A stretch of DNA of 64,000 nt from Polychytrium aggregatum. Taxonomy: Eukaryota > Chytridiomycota > Chytridiomycetes > Polychytriales. Made by a program: the position numbers and the translations under genes. The notes under the pieces were generated by a model, which saw only the letters and a list, made by a program, of their open reading frames with translations, was not told where the DNA came from and did not search any database. Shown here piece by piece: positions 22,555 through 34,661 of the stretch; position 1 is the stretch's first letter; each line of letters starts with the position of its first letter. The stretch is from the NCBI RefSeq assembly GCF_025602895.1, contig NW_026516211.1, forward strand, positions 744,001 to 808,000, written 5' to 3'.

Positions 22555-25500
22555 ATGGCCGCGATGAAGCTTGCCCTGCTTGCTCTCTCTCTCTGCTTGG
22601 CCCTGTCCCAGGTCCATGGCTTCTACCTCCCTGGCATGGCGCCCAGGGACTACGAGAAGGGCGACGCCGTCAAGCTCTCCGTCAACGTCGTCTCGGCCCC
22701 GTTTGTGCTGCCTTACGACTACTACAACCCCCGCTTCCACTTCTGTGCGCCCAAGGATGGTCCTGTTTCCAACTCTGAGAGTCTGGGAAGCATTCTCTTT
22801 GGTGACCGTCTGCAGAGCTCTCCGTTCGAGGTAAGCTGGCCAGCCAGGAGCCTCTTTGCATAACGAGCGTCAGTGCGACCAGAGATAGAGCCGCCTCCGC
22901 TGCCCGTCGATCCAGCTCCGAGGACGGCCGATCCGCCGACCCAGCCCTAGCTGATCGGCCCGGTAGCTTGGCACCCCACGCCCCCAGACCTCAGGTCGAC
23001 GGTGTTGGTGTGGCGTGCGGAACGACCGTCGGTTTCCCGGCCCAACCCAGTCGACCAGGGCCGTGATCTGCACATACATTCCCGAGCAGCCTCCACCGTC
23101 ACCATGCCCTTACCAAACATACTTTGACATTTGATTTCAACCCGGACACGCAATGTGCCAACATCAGCTGCAAATGCTCGTCGACAAGACTTGCAGCGTT
23201 CTCTGCGAAGCCACCGTTCCTGCCGATGATGCTCACTTCATCAATGAGAGGTAGCGTCTCTGCTTTGCGTTATGCCTGTTCTCAATGTCAGCCGTGTCAT
23301 TACGGAGACCCAATTCGGCAATCTGCAAATACCTAACCCTGACGACGTGCAGAATCCACGAGAACTACATACTCAGCTGGCTCGTCGATGGCCTCCCTGC
23401 TGCCCAAATCCGCCATGATGCTGATGGCCAAAACATCTTCAAGATTGGCTTTCAGCTCGGCACCGTCAAGGCGGTCAGTCTTTCCTCCAGCCTGCTACTT
23501 TCGGGGCGCGGTGCTAGTCTGGTATCACTCAGACCCCGTTAGCGCCGTAGCTAACAGAGCTTACTCCAACAACAGGACACCCCGTTCCTGCATAACCACT
23601 ACGATATCACCCTTCACTACCACTCCGAGAACGAAGGCTCGAACCGCATTGTTGGCGTGCTGGTTGATCCGTACAGGTACCTGTAGTCTTAGCTCTGCCA
23701 GCGCCTACGATGTCGCTTGATCCCATGAGCTAACAGCCCCCCTCTGGATCCAGTGTCAAGAATGTCAACAAGGATAGCCAGTGCCAGTACGGCGCCAGCC
23801 ATACCCCAGACATGTCCCTCAGTACCGACTCTTCGACAACGGTCACCTACACCTACAACGTCAGGTGGATCGTGAGTACCAAACATCATCTCCTGTGCTG
23901 CCCGCTGCAAACGATCAAGCATTCTACCAACACCGTCCACGCTGCTTTGCATCATGTGCTATACAGAAAAAGACAGTTTCGTGGGCTACTCGCTGGGACA
24001 ACTACCTCCATGTGACCGATGCCCAGGTCCACTGGTTCAGGTGGGTCTGTGGGTTGTGTGCTGTGGGGTGGAGGTGTGAGCAGAAGAATGCGGAGAAGCA
24101 TTCGCGCAACCCCTGCACATGCGCGAAATGAAGATCTCGGCATCGAGCTCCAGTCTCCAGCCTCTAGCAATCATGGAGACATCTGCGTTCGCTCTGCGCT
24201 GCTGCCCACAGGCTAATCAGCGGAACTCTGTCTGCAGCATCATCAATTCGATCGTGATTGTCTTTATGCTTTCCGGCATGGTTGCCATGATCCTGCTGCG
24301 TGCCCTCCACAAGGACATCTCGCGATACAACAGTTTTGCGGACGAAGATGGCGGAAACGAAGACTTTGGCTGGAAGCTGGTCCATGCCGACGTGTTCCGC
24401 CCGCCTCAGTATCGCATGATCCTCTCTGTCCTGATTGGAAACGGCGCCCAGATGTTCTTGATGTGCGGTGTCACTCTAGGTAAGCATCTTCGATGGGTGT
24501 GCGGCCTGTGGGCTGGCTGTCTGCATCGTATTTGCTCTTGTGGACTGAAGACTGACCGGAGCCGAATATCCCCAACTCCCCATCCGCCCCATAGTCTTCG
24601 CGGTGCTCGGCTTCCTTTCGCCCTCGAGTCGTGGATCGCTTGCCACCGTCACGATCATGTTCTACATTTTGTTCGCCGGAGTCGCTGGCTATGTCTCGGC
24701 ACGTCTGTACCACTCGCTGTTCGGCGAGCACTGGCGTCGCAACGTGATGCTGACGGCCACGCTGATTCCCGGGTACGTCGAGATGGACAGCACATTTCCT
24801 TGCTCGCCAGTGCGTGCTAGCGCATGCTCCGACTCTGACCACGTCTCCTGCTATAACATCGCTCCTACAGCACTCTCTTCTTGATCTTCATCATCTTGAA
24901 CTTTTTCCTGATCGGCGCCGACTCGTCCTCCGCCGTGCCTTTCGGAACCATGGCTGCCCTCTTTGCCCTGTGGTTCTTCCTCTCGCTGCCTCTGTGCATG
25001 GTCGGCGCCTACTACGGCTTCCAAGCCCCTGTCTTTGAAAGCCCCTGCAAGACCAACCAAATCCCACGCCAGATCCCCACCCAGCCACTCTACCTGAGCT
25101 TCTGGGTCTCGGTTATTGTCGGAGGCATCCTGCCCTTTGGCGCCATCTTCATCGAGCTGTTCTTCATCATGGGATCGATCTGGTTCCACCGCATCTACTA
25201 CGTCTTTGGCTTCCTCTTCTTGGTCTTTATTATCTTGATCATCACCTGCACCGAGGTGTCCGTCTTGATGTGCTACTTCCATCTGTGCAACGAAGACTAC
25301 AACTGGAGCTGGAGGGCCTTCATGACCAGTGGCGCCAGCGGCCTCTACATGTTCTTGTACAGCATCCTGTACTATGTTCGCCAGGTAAGTCTTTGTTTGC
25401 TTGCTCCCGCCTGCTCCTGCTTGTTGCGCCGGTGTACTACTTGAAAGCCATGACTAGGCTCTAACCATCATGTGCTTTGATCTAGTTCCATTTCACCAAC

Positions 25501-25740
25501 GTGCCAGCCGCCACCCTGTACTTTGGCTGGTCCTTGGTCATGTCCATCCTGTTTGCCATTCTCACCGGCACCGTTGGATACGTTGCCTGCTTTGCCGTAA
25601 GTCGATATGTTGTGTACCGCACTCGACGCATCCAACCCGATACGCCAGGCAGTCCCGCATTCCCTGGCTTACACCCCGATTCCCCCTTTTCCTCCTTGCA
25701 GTTTGTCCGTAAGATCTTTGGCGCCATCAAGGTCGATTAA
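22555..25740 (+). CDS. TM9SF: TM9SF2/4-type nonaspanin (EMP70 family)
   Basis: About ten exons. Exon 1 (22555-22830) encodes a signal peptide ([20 protein letters not shown]) and the family hallmark [16 protein letters not shown]. The lumenal domain continues through [34 protein letters not shown] and [20 protein letters not shown] to [11 protein letters not shown]. Nine membrane helices follow, with [82 protein letters not shown] and the C-terminus KIFGAIKVD. The last residues (KVD) fit the KxD/E COPI-binding Golgi-retention signal of TM9SF proteins. The family sorts membrane proteins in Golgi and endosomes and is linked to adhesion, nutrient and metal homeostasis. An in-frame Met at 22564 is an alternative start. 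Confidence 0.95.
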
Positions 25741-25790
25741 CCAAGAGGCCCTCGCCCGCGCTGTGCGGCCGGCTATATGTCGGCAGTGGT

Positions 25791-28700
25791 TCATTGGAGT
25801 TGTTTTGTGGCGCGCCTCCATAACCACGTACAGCTCTTGTTCGCGTGCATCGATGCAGATAGACATGCGCCCACGCCATGTCCGACATGTCTGGTTACAA
25901 TAATCCGAACTTGACAAACACGGGTCCTCAATTCAACGGGCGCGTCCAGGGCATGGGGCAAGCGGGTAGGAAGTAAACTGTGTGTGCGCCAGTTCGCTGT
26001 GTCGGGGCTATTCGTTGGCAAGAACTGCATCATCCTCGTTCTGGGCTGCCATGGTCGCTGCTGCCGCCGCTGCTGCTGCCCTGCCGCCTCAGCCTCCAAA
26101 GCGGCCTTCTTCTCGGCGGCGAGAATAGCCGCCTGTGTGGCCAAGTGCTCAAGATGACCGGCCAGCATGAGATCGAGCTTGACAATTGGCGGGCGGGCCT
26201 CGACGATCAATATCTGTGGCTTTTCTTGACGGAGCTCTTGCAGTCGCACACGAATGTCCTTGGTCAATTTGATGTTCTTCCAGCGAACACGGGTGTGAAT
26301 GGCCATGAATGAACACGAGATGCATTTGATTAGGAGTGTTGCGACGAGCTAGTCACAGATGCTGACCGGGCACGTCTGCGAGAGGAATGAAGCGCCACAG
26401 AAGTTCTGAAGCATTGAATTGCCGCAAACAACGATTGCGCCGATTACTGCTTGAGCGAGAGAAAGTCATCGGGGTCGTCCAGATGGTACCTTGAATCCAA
26501 CGTGCTTGAGTCCGCTTGAGCTCTGGAGAGCCTTGAAGAGCGCAGTTGCGCCTGCATCGGTAAACGGATTGTCCGAGCAATGGAACTCCCTCAAGCCACC
26601 TTTAGAGCCGACCATACCGCACCGTCGCCGTGGAGCCGAAGGAGTAATTAGACAAATACCAGATGCCACTGCCGCTCGATAGTGAACCATATTCGCGCGC
26701 GTTACCGTGGCTTTCGATTGCCTTTGCAACTGCTGTGATACCGCCGTCGCCGAGCCGAGTGCCGCTGAGATATGTGACGAGAAGCGGCGATGTGTCATGG
26801 CGAGCTATGGGCGAGCGATTAGTGCATCAGTTGTCTACAGGGAATGGTCCCCCAAGTACCTGATATTGAGATACTGAATGGCGGCGGACTGGTTCAGCAG
26901 CTGGTGGATGTTGGAGCCGGTCTCGCCAAGTCCATTCTTCTCAAAGTTGTATGTGTTGACGGTGATGTTTCCCTAGCGGCCACAGCGGTGATATGGTGCG
27001 CAGAGTGATGGTGAGCAAGCCCGGTGTTGAAATGGATGGCGGATCCTGCTTCGCAGCCAGCAAATATACGCACCCTGCTGTTGGCGACGAACCCGGCTAT
27101 GCCCTTCATCCGAATATGGTTCCAGCCTGTTGTGTGGTTCGTCAGCACATTGTCCAGCTGCAGTTTCCCTGAGACTGCTCAATATACGGCTGCAAAGACT
27201 ACTGGGCCCCCTGACACTCGATGGTGGAGGCAACAGGTGCGACCACCGACCAAGATTGAGTTCCTTCAGGACATCGTTTGACGAGATGCCGGATCCCAGG
27301 GCAATCGCGCCAATGTCACCAATCTGGTTGTGGCTGAGATTTAAGACTGCCGAGGCCAAACAGCATTAGCGCTTTCGTTTGCAAACGTCGTGGTCTTTGT
27401 CTTGCGAATAGCACCAAAGACTTTGATGGCTCTGGAACCGATGCGTGGTTCCCAGGGCAACTGGCCAACAGCTTACCTTGAAGAGTCGAGTTTTGCTTCA
27501 ACCCGTGGGAGAAATGAATGGCCTCGTTGTCGGTGAGGCGGTTGCCTGGATAAAACGATTGCTCAGCGGAGAACATAATCGAATCATCCGCCCTGCGGGC
27601 GCAGAGGCCCTACCTGCCAGATTGAGTATCTTGAGAGTGCCGTTGAAGGTCAGCATCTCGGCCATTTCCCGGCCTGCCTCTGGCCCAAGGCGATTGTCGG
27701 TGAGGTTCAGCTCGACCAAGAAGCGATTGAGCTGGAGCGCTCGGCCGATGTGTGCTCCGCCCGATTCGATCCAGTTGTCGGTCAGATCCAGGTACTGAAT
27801 GCTCGTATTGGACTTGATGCGATGGCAATCGCCGGGAAGTGTGGCCGCCACAAGACAGAGAGCCTGGATCAGCTCGACGTGAAGCCACCAAGCCAATCTG
27901 ATGCTGAATTTGGCAGCAAGGTCTGGCAGTAGGGCGATACATGCGCTTTGAAGTGATGCAGGTGGCATCGGCCTCACCTCGAGGACATCGGCTATGGCCT
28001 GAGCGCCTTTGGGTCCCAGTCCACGGTGCTTCAAGATCACCTCGGACTGGCCCGAGGCTTTTGATGCAAAGGAGCTTGCCGGGACAATGCCCAGCACCTT
28101 GCAGGCCGACTCGTACGGATTGAGTTGTGCCTTCTTCTTGAGGATATCTAGCATAGTGCGTTGGACACGGTCAGATAAGTAATGATATCGCACAGCAAAT
28201 CCTACAGGGTTGCGACGCTGCAGTGATCTGGCTGTGCGGCATCAATTGTATCAATGCTGCGCGGCCAAGTTGCTCGGCCAGAGGCCTATCGGCACCGCTT
28301 CAACCAAAGCCACTTACCGTCGACCTCAAGGTCCGTTTCCCATTCTTCCTCAACCACATTTTCTCCCATCAGGTCACTAATCTCGTTCTCAAACAAATCC
28401 GTGTTCGTAGATGGCTCCTGGTCTCTTGTGCTGTATGCATTCGAGCCGTCGACTTCAGACTCTTCCGCATTGAAGTCGCTGGCAGCCTCGGCCTCGTGCC
28501 CGGATTGCCCCTTCTTTTTTCCGGCTTTGTCGGCTTTGTCGTCGACGTCCCTCTTGGTATTTGGTTTCTTGGATGATTTCCCGCTGCCAGCCTTCCGACT
28601 GCCTTGGGTGGCTTTGCTGGCTGCAGTGCCTTTGGCAGGCTTCTTTGCGTCCTTCCGCACGCCTTCGGAGAGCCGCTGCTTCGCGCTTTTATCATCATCG

Positions 28701-28843
28701 GGTCCCAGCAGGGCACCGTCGGCATCGCTCCTGTCATCGAGCGCCTTGTCGGCCGGAGCGCTTGCGTCGCCGGGCCTGTCAACCTCGTTTGATTGCTCGG
28801 CAATCTCGCCGAGGTCGGGATGCAGTGCCTCTGCTGGGAGCAT
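25791..28843 (-). CDS. LRRC74-like leucine-rich-repeat protein
   Basis: Exon 1 (from 28843) encodes an acidic, Lys-rich disordered N-terminus (SGKSSKKPNTKRDVDDKADK). Downstream exons encode RNase-inhibitor-type leucine-rich repeats: YESACKVLGIVPASSF, ILKHRGLGPKGAQAIADVLE, SIQYLDLTDNWIESGGAHIG, FLVELNLTDNRLGPEAGREM, TLKILNLAGNRLTDNEAIHF, AVLNLSHNQIGDIGAIALGS, VLKELNLGWNHIRMKGIAGF and LREFHCSDNPFTDAGATALF. It ends with LTKDIRVRLQELRQEKPQI and a Gln/Ala-rich coiled tail. The entry segment (CKxLGxVPxS) and repeat order match LRRC74 proteins, which have no established function but are common in ciliated lineages. The stop at 25791 assumes no further intron in the tail and is less certain. Its 3' end is only about 50 bases from the TM9SF stop codon. 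Confidence 0.85.
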
Positions 28844-29876
28844 CGATGGTGTCGGTCACATTAGTCGAGAAGTGCGCTATCGGGCTCGTTGTGCTGTGAA
28901 CAGAGCTCAGGTACCCGGCGAGGGGTATCCCGTTTCAGCACTCGCTGGTTGAGGCCAAATGCGCTTGCATCATGAGCTTGCCTACAGTCCCCGTCATACC
29001 CATATACCCCGTTATCACCGCACTCTGACAACGGTCTCACGCGCAGAAGCGAATGGAGATTCCGTCGCGGATCCGTACCTTTCTCGCTCATGCTCACCAA
29101 GACGGAGTGCGTTCAGAGGGATAGGCTCAGTGTGCGAATAGCGTAGCACCGCCGCCGAACAAATTGTCCGAGACGGATCGCTGCCTGGGAGCGGGTCGCT
29201 GATGGGCGAACGTCAATCCCGGATCACTTGGCAGGACGGATCAGACAAGCGCACACGGCTTTGCGCTGCCCTGGAGCCAACGGGATACTTCAGCGTGCGG
29301 ATGGCCTGTATGGCCTCTCTGTGGGTCGAGTGGTGCTGATCGACCGCCTGGCTGAATGCCATCGATCGGTGTCTGCGCTCCTGTGCTGAACTTGGACGAC
29401 GAGATGGTGCGGTCCTGGACCAACTCCGTGAGACAGACAGACGGCGAGAGATAGTTTGACCGGCTTGGTCGCTCTTGGCCGAGTGCACGATTCAAATCGA
29501 GCGTCTCGCTGCCGTCCAGCCTCCCTGCCCCTTCACTATGCCGTGCCCCCCCCTCTATGCCTGGCGCATCCGCTTCTTCTGCTGCATTATCCGCGCGCCG
29601 TGTCGTTCGCATGGCGCATCCGTTCTTCCGCCCGCTGTCGCTGCGGATTTGGCTGCGAGCGGCTGCGAGTGGCTGCGCAGCGAGCCCTACGCAGCCCTGC
29701 GCAACCCTACGCAGGGCCGCCCAAGGCAAGCGTTTTTTTCGTCTTGTGCAGAAAAGCAATCGGGCTGGCTTTGGCACCGCAAACTCCCCCATCTGCACGG
29801 TCTCCTCTGTGCTGCATCGCCCGGCCCTGCTCTCGACGGCAGTGTGTTCTCTCGTCCGCCACCGACCTCCCCCAAC
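28844..29876. promoter_or_regulatory. Divergent region, LRRC74-like / COQ1
   Basis: About 1 kb between opposite start codons. An open frame in phase with COQ1 extends back to 29475, but it is low-complexity, Arg/Ala/Pro-rich and lacks a targeting signature. I treat it as 5' UTR. GCAGCGAGCCCTACGCAG-like short repeats occur near 29660-29710. No supported gene. Confidence 0.4.
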
Positions 29877-31722
29877 ATGTCCATGTCCGGCTCGTTAAAC
29901 CGGCTGGCGTCGCTCCAGCGATCGATTCACCACTCGCGGAGGGCCTTCCGATCCATCCGATGGCAATCCACCTCGGCCTCGACCGCCGCGTTTACCGCTC
30001 CGTCTGGCTCGGATGTGTCGCCGAAACCCAGCCCACTGTCTTTTGCATCCGTATCGTCCTTCTTTTCAACAAAAAAGCCATCCGATCCCCTCAACTGGAA
30101 CCAGGCCGTGGCTGCAGCAGAGTCGCTTGTCCATGCCAAGGGCGGTTCGGTCATCAATCCCAAGGAGCTGCTCGGCCAGGATCTGGCCCTGATCACCGAA
30201 AACATCCGCAAGCTGCTCGGCTCGGGCCACCCCGTTCTCAACACCATCAGCAACTACTATTTCAACAAGCAGGGCAAGCACGTGCGTCCCATCCTGGTGC
30301 TGCTGATTGCCCAGGCAACATCGCTTGCCCCCAAGCTGCCCAACTGGAACGCCTACGACGAGCTGACCCTCAACAGCCCCATCTCTGAAACACCGCGGTC
30401 TTGCGAGGTGCAGTTCATTGGCGGATCAATGATCGCTCCCCAGCCGAACGACCTCAAGTCCTCGGTAGAAATCACCCCATCCAACCCGTCCCCGGATCTT
30501 CCTTCGATCTTGCCGTCCCAGCGCCGCCTGGCCGAAATCACCGAGATGATCCACACCGCGTCGCTTCTGCATGACGATGTGATCGACGACGCCATGACTC
30601 GCCGCTCGCAGCCCTCTGCCAACGCCCAGCACGGTAACAAGATGGCTATCCTGGCCGGCGACTTTCTCCTGGCTCGTGCCTCCGTGGCCCTGGCGCGCCT
30701 GCGAAACGTTCAGGTTGTGGAGTTGCTGGCGACCGTCATCTCAAACCTGGTGGAGGGCGAATTTATGCAGCTACGCAACACCAAGCTCCAGTCCGTCGAT
30801 GGCGCCGATCGCTTGCTGTCCACGTTCGAGTATTACATGGAGAAAACCTATATGAAGACGGCCAGCCTGATCGCCAAGAGTTGCCAGGGCTCGGCCGTGC
30901 TTGGAGGATGCACCGTCGAGACGTCAGAGATTGCGTATCTCTACGGCAAGAACATTGGACTGGCGTTCCAGGTAAGCCTTGTCACGGCATGTGGATGTTT
31001 GCGCAGCCACCAGTGCGATGCTGTCCACTGGTGCCGAGCCGATTGCCGACCGCGGACCGTGGACCATGGACAGAGGCGGCGTTTCGCTGTTGCAGCCGCG
31101 CCTGACTGGTGAATGCCGATGCTGTTGCTGCGACGACCGCACATCCGCTCTGTTGGCCCCTGCTCGATGCCGGTGCTCCGACCTTACCCGGTTCAACCCA
31201 TCGCCATCATTTCCCAGGTGGTCGATGACATTCTGGATTTTGTGGTTTCAGCTGACGAGCTCGGCAAGCCGGCCGGCGCCGACTTGAGCCTGGGCCTGGC
31301 CACTGCCCCTGTCCTCTACGCGGCCGAACAGTATCCCGAACTGTGGCCCCTGATCGAGCGAAAGTTTGAGAAGCCCGGTGATGTGCAAAAGGTAAGGAGG
31401 GGTCGCATAGATTCCATTTGGTCGATGGCCAGGGCTGCTGACGCCGAGACAGAGATCGAAGGCACAGCAATGTCGCTACCAATCCAAGTCAAGCCATCGA
31501 CTCCTCCCCTGCCGTGACCACTCTGCTAACACACACATAATGCTGGGAAACATCAACCAGGCCCACGAACTGGTTCTCAAGAGCAACGGCATCCAGCGGG
31601 CACGAACCCTGGCGGCCGAGTACTGCGACAGCGCCATCCGCGAGATCTCCAAGTTGCCCTCGTCACCCGCGCGCGAGGCCCTCATCCAGATCACCCAGTC
31701 GGTGCTGACACGGAAAAAGTAG
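29877..31722 (+). CDS. COQ1: Polyprenyl-diphosphate synthase, ubiquinone side chain
   Basis: Three exons in phase (29877-30971, 31218-31391, 31561-31722) give 476 residues. It makes the long isoprenoid tail of ubiquinone in the mitochondrial matrix. The N-terminus is an Arg/Ser-rich presequence without acidic residues (MSMSGSLNRLASLQRSIHHS RRAFR). Trans-prenyltransferase motifs: GKHVRPILVLL, the first Asp-rich motif in LLHDDVIDDAMTRR, GNKMAILAGDFLLARAS, GEFMQLRNTK, YMEKTYMKTASLIAKSCQGS and the second Asp-rich motif VVDDILDF, which begins exon 2, followed by GKPAGADLSLGLATAPVLYA. The region between GKHVRP and the first Asp motif carries an insert of about 70 residues, as in fungal COQ1. The ATG at 29877 was chosen because it starts the presequence. 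Confidence 0.95.
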
Positions 31723-32289
31723 TCGAGGCAGGCCGCGGACAGAATGCAATCTACCTATCGATGACTCTATCAACCTCCACTCCACCCAACCCCCCCCCAT
31801 TCTTACTCCAACCCAACCCCTGTAGTGGCGATGAATGAGTGAAGTGTAGGCGGGATCGCCGCGATTCCTGGGCACTGTCATGAACAGGAGCGTGCACGCA
31901 GGCGGCAGATCCGCCAAGGACTGCGGTCCCTGAGCCGGTCGGCTGATCGGATCGGACCAGCACAGGAAGGCAATCCCTCTAATATAGCTCCCATAAATAC
32001 ACACTCTCCTTATACAGCGAACTCATTCTGAAACGGAGCACACCCGTCTTGTTTGGCAGCGTAGTCTGTGATGGCCAGTGTTCAACAGGTCATGAGGGGT
32101 AGGACGATAACGGGAGGCGCATAGATATATATTCACGCACCGCGAGTCGCACCGCCTCGCTCTGTCGACTGCCCGTTGCTTACTGCTGCTGCTTCTGCTG
32201 CTGCTACTGCTACCATTGCTGTAGTGGCAGGTATAGCAGTAAGAGTCGCAGCAGCAGCAGCAGAGTGATCATCGCGATACCCGAGGAGA
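31723..32289. other. Convergent 3' region, COQ1 / F-box gene
   Basis: No gene. A run of mixed CTG/CTA/CTT trinucleotides lies at about 32177-32225, mirrored by AGC repeats at 32246-32262, so the two could pair as an imperfect hairpin in a transcript. A run of eight C lies near 31790. Confidence 0.4.
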
Positions 32290-33942
32290 CTAGGCAGCCG
32301 GACCCAGACGCGGCTGCATGACGACCCGATACTTGCAGTAAGTGGTGGCCGAGCCGTGGATCACCCAGATGTACAGCTCGCTAGCCGGATCCACAGAGTC
32401 GTCCTGGGGCGGTTCGATGTTTTCGGCCAGGGCCACGGACGGACAGTGAGACAGATCCAGGACCTCGAGTTTGGCATGGCGAGAGAGGATCTTGGGCACT
32501 GTCGCTGAGAGCTTGTAGCACTTTGCCACAAGCAAAGTATGCAGGTGCAGAGAGTGGAAGGCCAGGTCCTGGATGAGAACATCTGAGATTTGGTAGCAGC
32601 CACTCAGGTCCAGATACCGAAGATTGGGACAGGTCCGGATGAGGATTTGCAGGGCGTGCTCCGACAGATCGACATGCCCGGGCAGTGCCAGATGGGTGAG
32701 GCGAGCGCCGATGCGGGCAATGAGACTGAGGGCGTGGTTGGTGATGGCGGTGCCAGAGAGGCAGATCTCGGTGATATGGGGACAGAACGAGACCAGGGTG
32801 GCGACGGTTTCGTCGGTGACCCGAGCACAGTGGTATAGGCCGATGGATTTGAGGTTGGGGCATGCCCCGATGAGCGGAATGAGGTGCGAGTCTGTTATCC
32901 GTCGAGAGCCGCAGAAGAGCGATTGGGCCGGCGGTTCGTGTGGGGCCTGGACCGAGAGCTCGGGCAAGGGCCGACGCAGCCCGTCGACGGTCGACGGAGC
33001 CGGCAGGCCAACAGTCAGCGAAGTTACCAGCCGGCCGACTGGGGAGAGGCGACTGCTCCGCTTGCTCTTGGCGACTGGGGTCCTTTGGGGGACAAGTTGG
33101 TGGGTTGAGCTGGCCATGGACTCGAGTCGGGAGGCGGTTCGGGAGAGCGGCCCAGGCGAGGACGACCGAATCCGTAGCCGCCAGGAGTCATCGCCAAAGA
33201 CCGAGGCCGACCGAGCCCCTCGTCGCTGCGGTGGAGAGCCGATTTCCTTGGTCAAGATCAAGCCCTCGATGGCATCGGCAAAGTGGGTGAACTGGACGAG
33301 CGACTCGAGCCGGGGATGTCGCCACAGGAATGGAGCCGCACAGCTGTGCCAGAGCAGCGAGACGAGGCTGCAGCGCTTGTGATCGCCCGGGGAGAGATGG
33401 GCCATGATCTCGATAACGATCTCGGCAGGTAGATGCAGCCAAGGACGGATTCGTCGCTTCGATCGGCGGTCGCTCGACGCATCGACCGAGCTGTCCACAG
33501 AGGTGCCGGCTCCAGCAGCAGCGGTATCTCTGGTGCGCTTGATCGGCACTGACGGGTGGCCTGCGATTGTTAATGGTCCGCTTGGATGTTGTGGGGCAGC
33601 ATATCGTCCCGAGAATGATGTTGTGATCGATGCCTGTGCCGTTGCGGCTTCAGACGGATGTGGTCTCGCTGTCTGCGGTATCCTGGCCAGGGCTGCCCGC
33701 GATCTCTCGGGCCCGACAACAGCACCGGCCAAGTTCGGATATGCCACGGCTCCAGTCGAGGGGCTATTTGAGGGGCTTTTTGAGAATCCGAGCGATTGAG
33801 GTGAAGCCGGTGCCGAGAGAGAGACCATTTCCTCCTCCTGTATCGAGAGCATCTGCATAGAGTCCCACTCGGCCTTGCCGTTCTCGATTCCGGTCCAGTG
33901 GTCCCGCGGGGCGACAGCGTCCAATGACTGGGATTCGGCCAT
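32290..33942 (-). CDS. F-box / leucine-rich-repeat protein (AMN1-like)
   Basis: A single exon of 550 residues. A Ser/Pro-rich N-terminus precedes the F-box (WLHLPAEIVIEIMAHLSPGD, HKRCSLVSLLWHSCAAPFLW). After a second disordered stretch come Cys-containing LRRs of the AMN1/FBXL type: RRITDSHLIPLIGACPNLKS, LYHCARVTDETVATLVSFCP, ICLSGTAITNHALSLIARIG, LRYLDLSGCYQISDVLIQDL and VLDLSHCPSV. F-box/LRR proteins are substrate receptors of SCF ubiquitin ligases, where the F-box binds Skp1 and the LRRs bind the target. The start is the Met of MAESQSLDAV at 33942. The open frame extends another 222 codons upstream, but that part is Arg/Cys/His/Pro-rich and promoter-like, so I excluded it. The target is unknown. 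Confidence 0.9.
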   Translation of the reverse strand: MAESQSLDAVAPRDHWTGIENGKAEWDSMQMLSIQEEEMVSLSAPASPQSLGFSKSPSNSPSTGAVAYPNLAGAVVGPERSRAALARIPQTARPHPSEAATAQASITTSFSGRYAAPQHPSGPLTIAGHPSVPIKRTRDTAAAGAGTSVDSSVDASSDRRSKRRIRPWLHLPAEIVIEIMAHLSPGDHKRCSLVSLLWHSCAAPFLWRHPRLESLVQFTHFADAIEGLILTKEIGSPPQRRGARSASVFGDDSWRLRIRSSSPGPLSRTASRLESMASSTHQLVPQRTPVAKSKRSSRLSPVGRLVTSLTVGLPAPSTVDGLRRPLPELSVQAPHEPPAQSLFCGSRRITDSHLIPLIGACPNLKSIGLYHCARVTDETVATLVSFCPHITEICLSGTAITNHALSLIARIGARLTHLALPGHVDLSEHALQILIRTCPNLRYLDLSGCYQISDVLIQDLAFHSLHLHTLLVAKCYKLSATVPKILSRHAKLEVLDLSHCPSVALAENIEPPQDDSVDPASELYIWVIHGSATTYCKYRVVMQPRLGPAA

Positions 33943-34625
33943 CCGAGACGCCAGACAAGGTTGTAAACTTGGGGATGTGGATGGTGTTGGCAAGAGGGAA
34001 TGGACTTGGCAGCGATGGTCTTGACAGCGATGGAGGACGCTCGAGTCAGGCCTGCAAGCACAAGGCAGACGAGGGATCGGCCAGGGGAGCGATAGCGGTG
34101 ATGCCGGGGATCGGAAACGGGAGCGGCTGGCCTGGGGGTGGGGATGTTGGGTGCAAGTCCGACCAGGGTGGCAGTCGCTGGTTGGAACAAGGCCGCTGCG
34201 ACCAGGGTGGGCAAGCACACAGGCCGATTGTCGAGATCGACAGAAACCGACGAAGCGGGTGTGCAAGCACAGACGCAAGCGCAGGATGCGACCACAGGAT
34301 GCGACCACAGGGTGCGAGCCCAGTATGCGAGCTCGGCGATATAAAGAGATGCAGGTCCAAGTATCGGCTTGCCAAGGACAGTCAACGGGCCGGAGAGCAC
34401 TCTGGGCACGACGATGGGCACTGGAGTCGGAGGAAAGTCTGCGGCGCCGAGGACGGCCGAGGCTTATGAACGCCGGGATGGACGGAGAAGATGGTTTTCG
34501 GAGGAATTGCCGTCGGCAGTCAATCAGGACAGGAGCGCACCGGCGAGCGCACCGGCGAGCGCATCCGCGAACGAACGAACAATCAGCAGCCCGGATGGAC
34601 CGCCGCATGGATCGGCCGCTCGCTT

Positions 34626-34661
<36 letters not shown>

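Noticed and set aside
29475-29876. N-terminal extension of COQ1 by 134 residues
   Set aside because: Composition is promoter-like, and the Met at 29877 begins a typical mitochondrial presequence.
33943-34608. 222-residue upstream extension of the F-box protein
   Set aside because: It is Arg/Cys/His/Pro-rich without domain features and overlaps the divergent promoter region.
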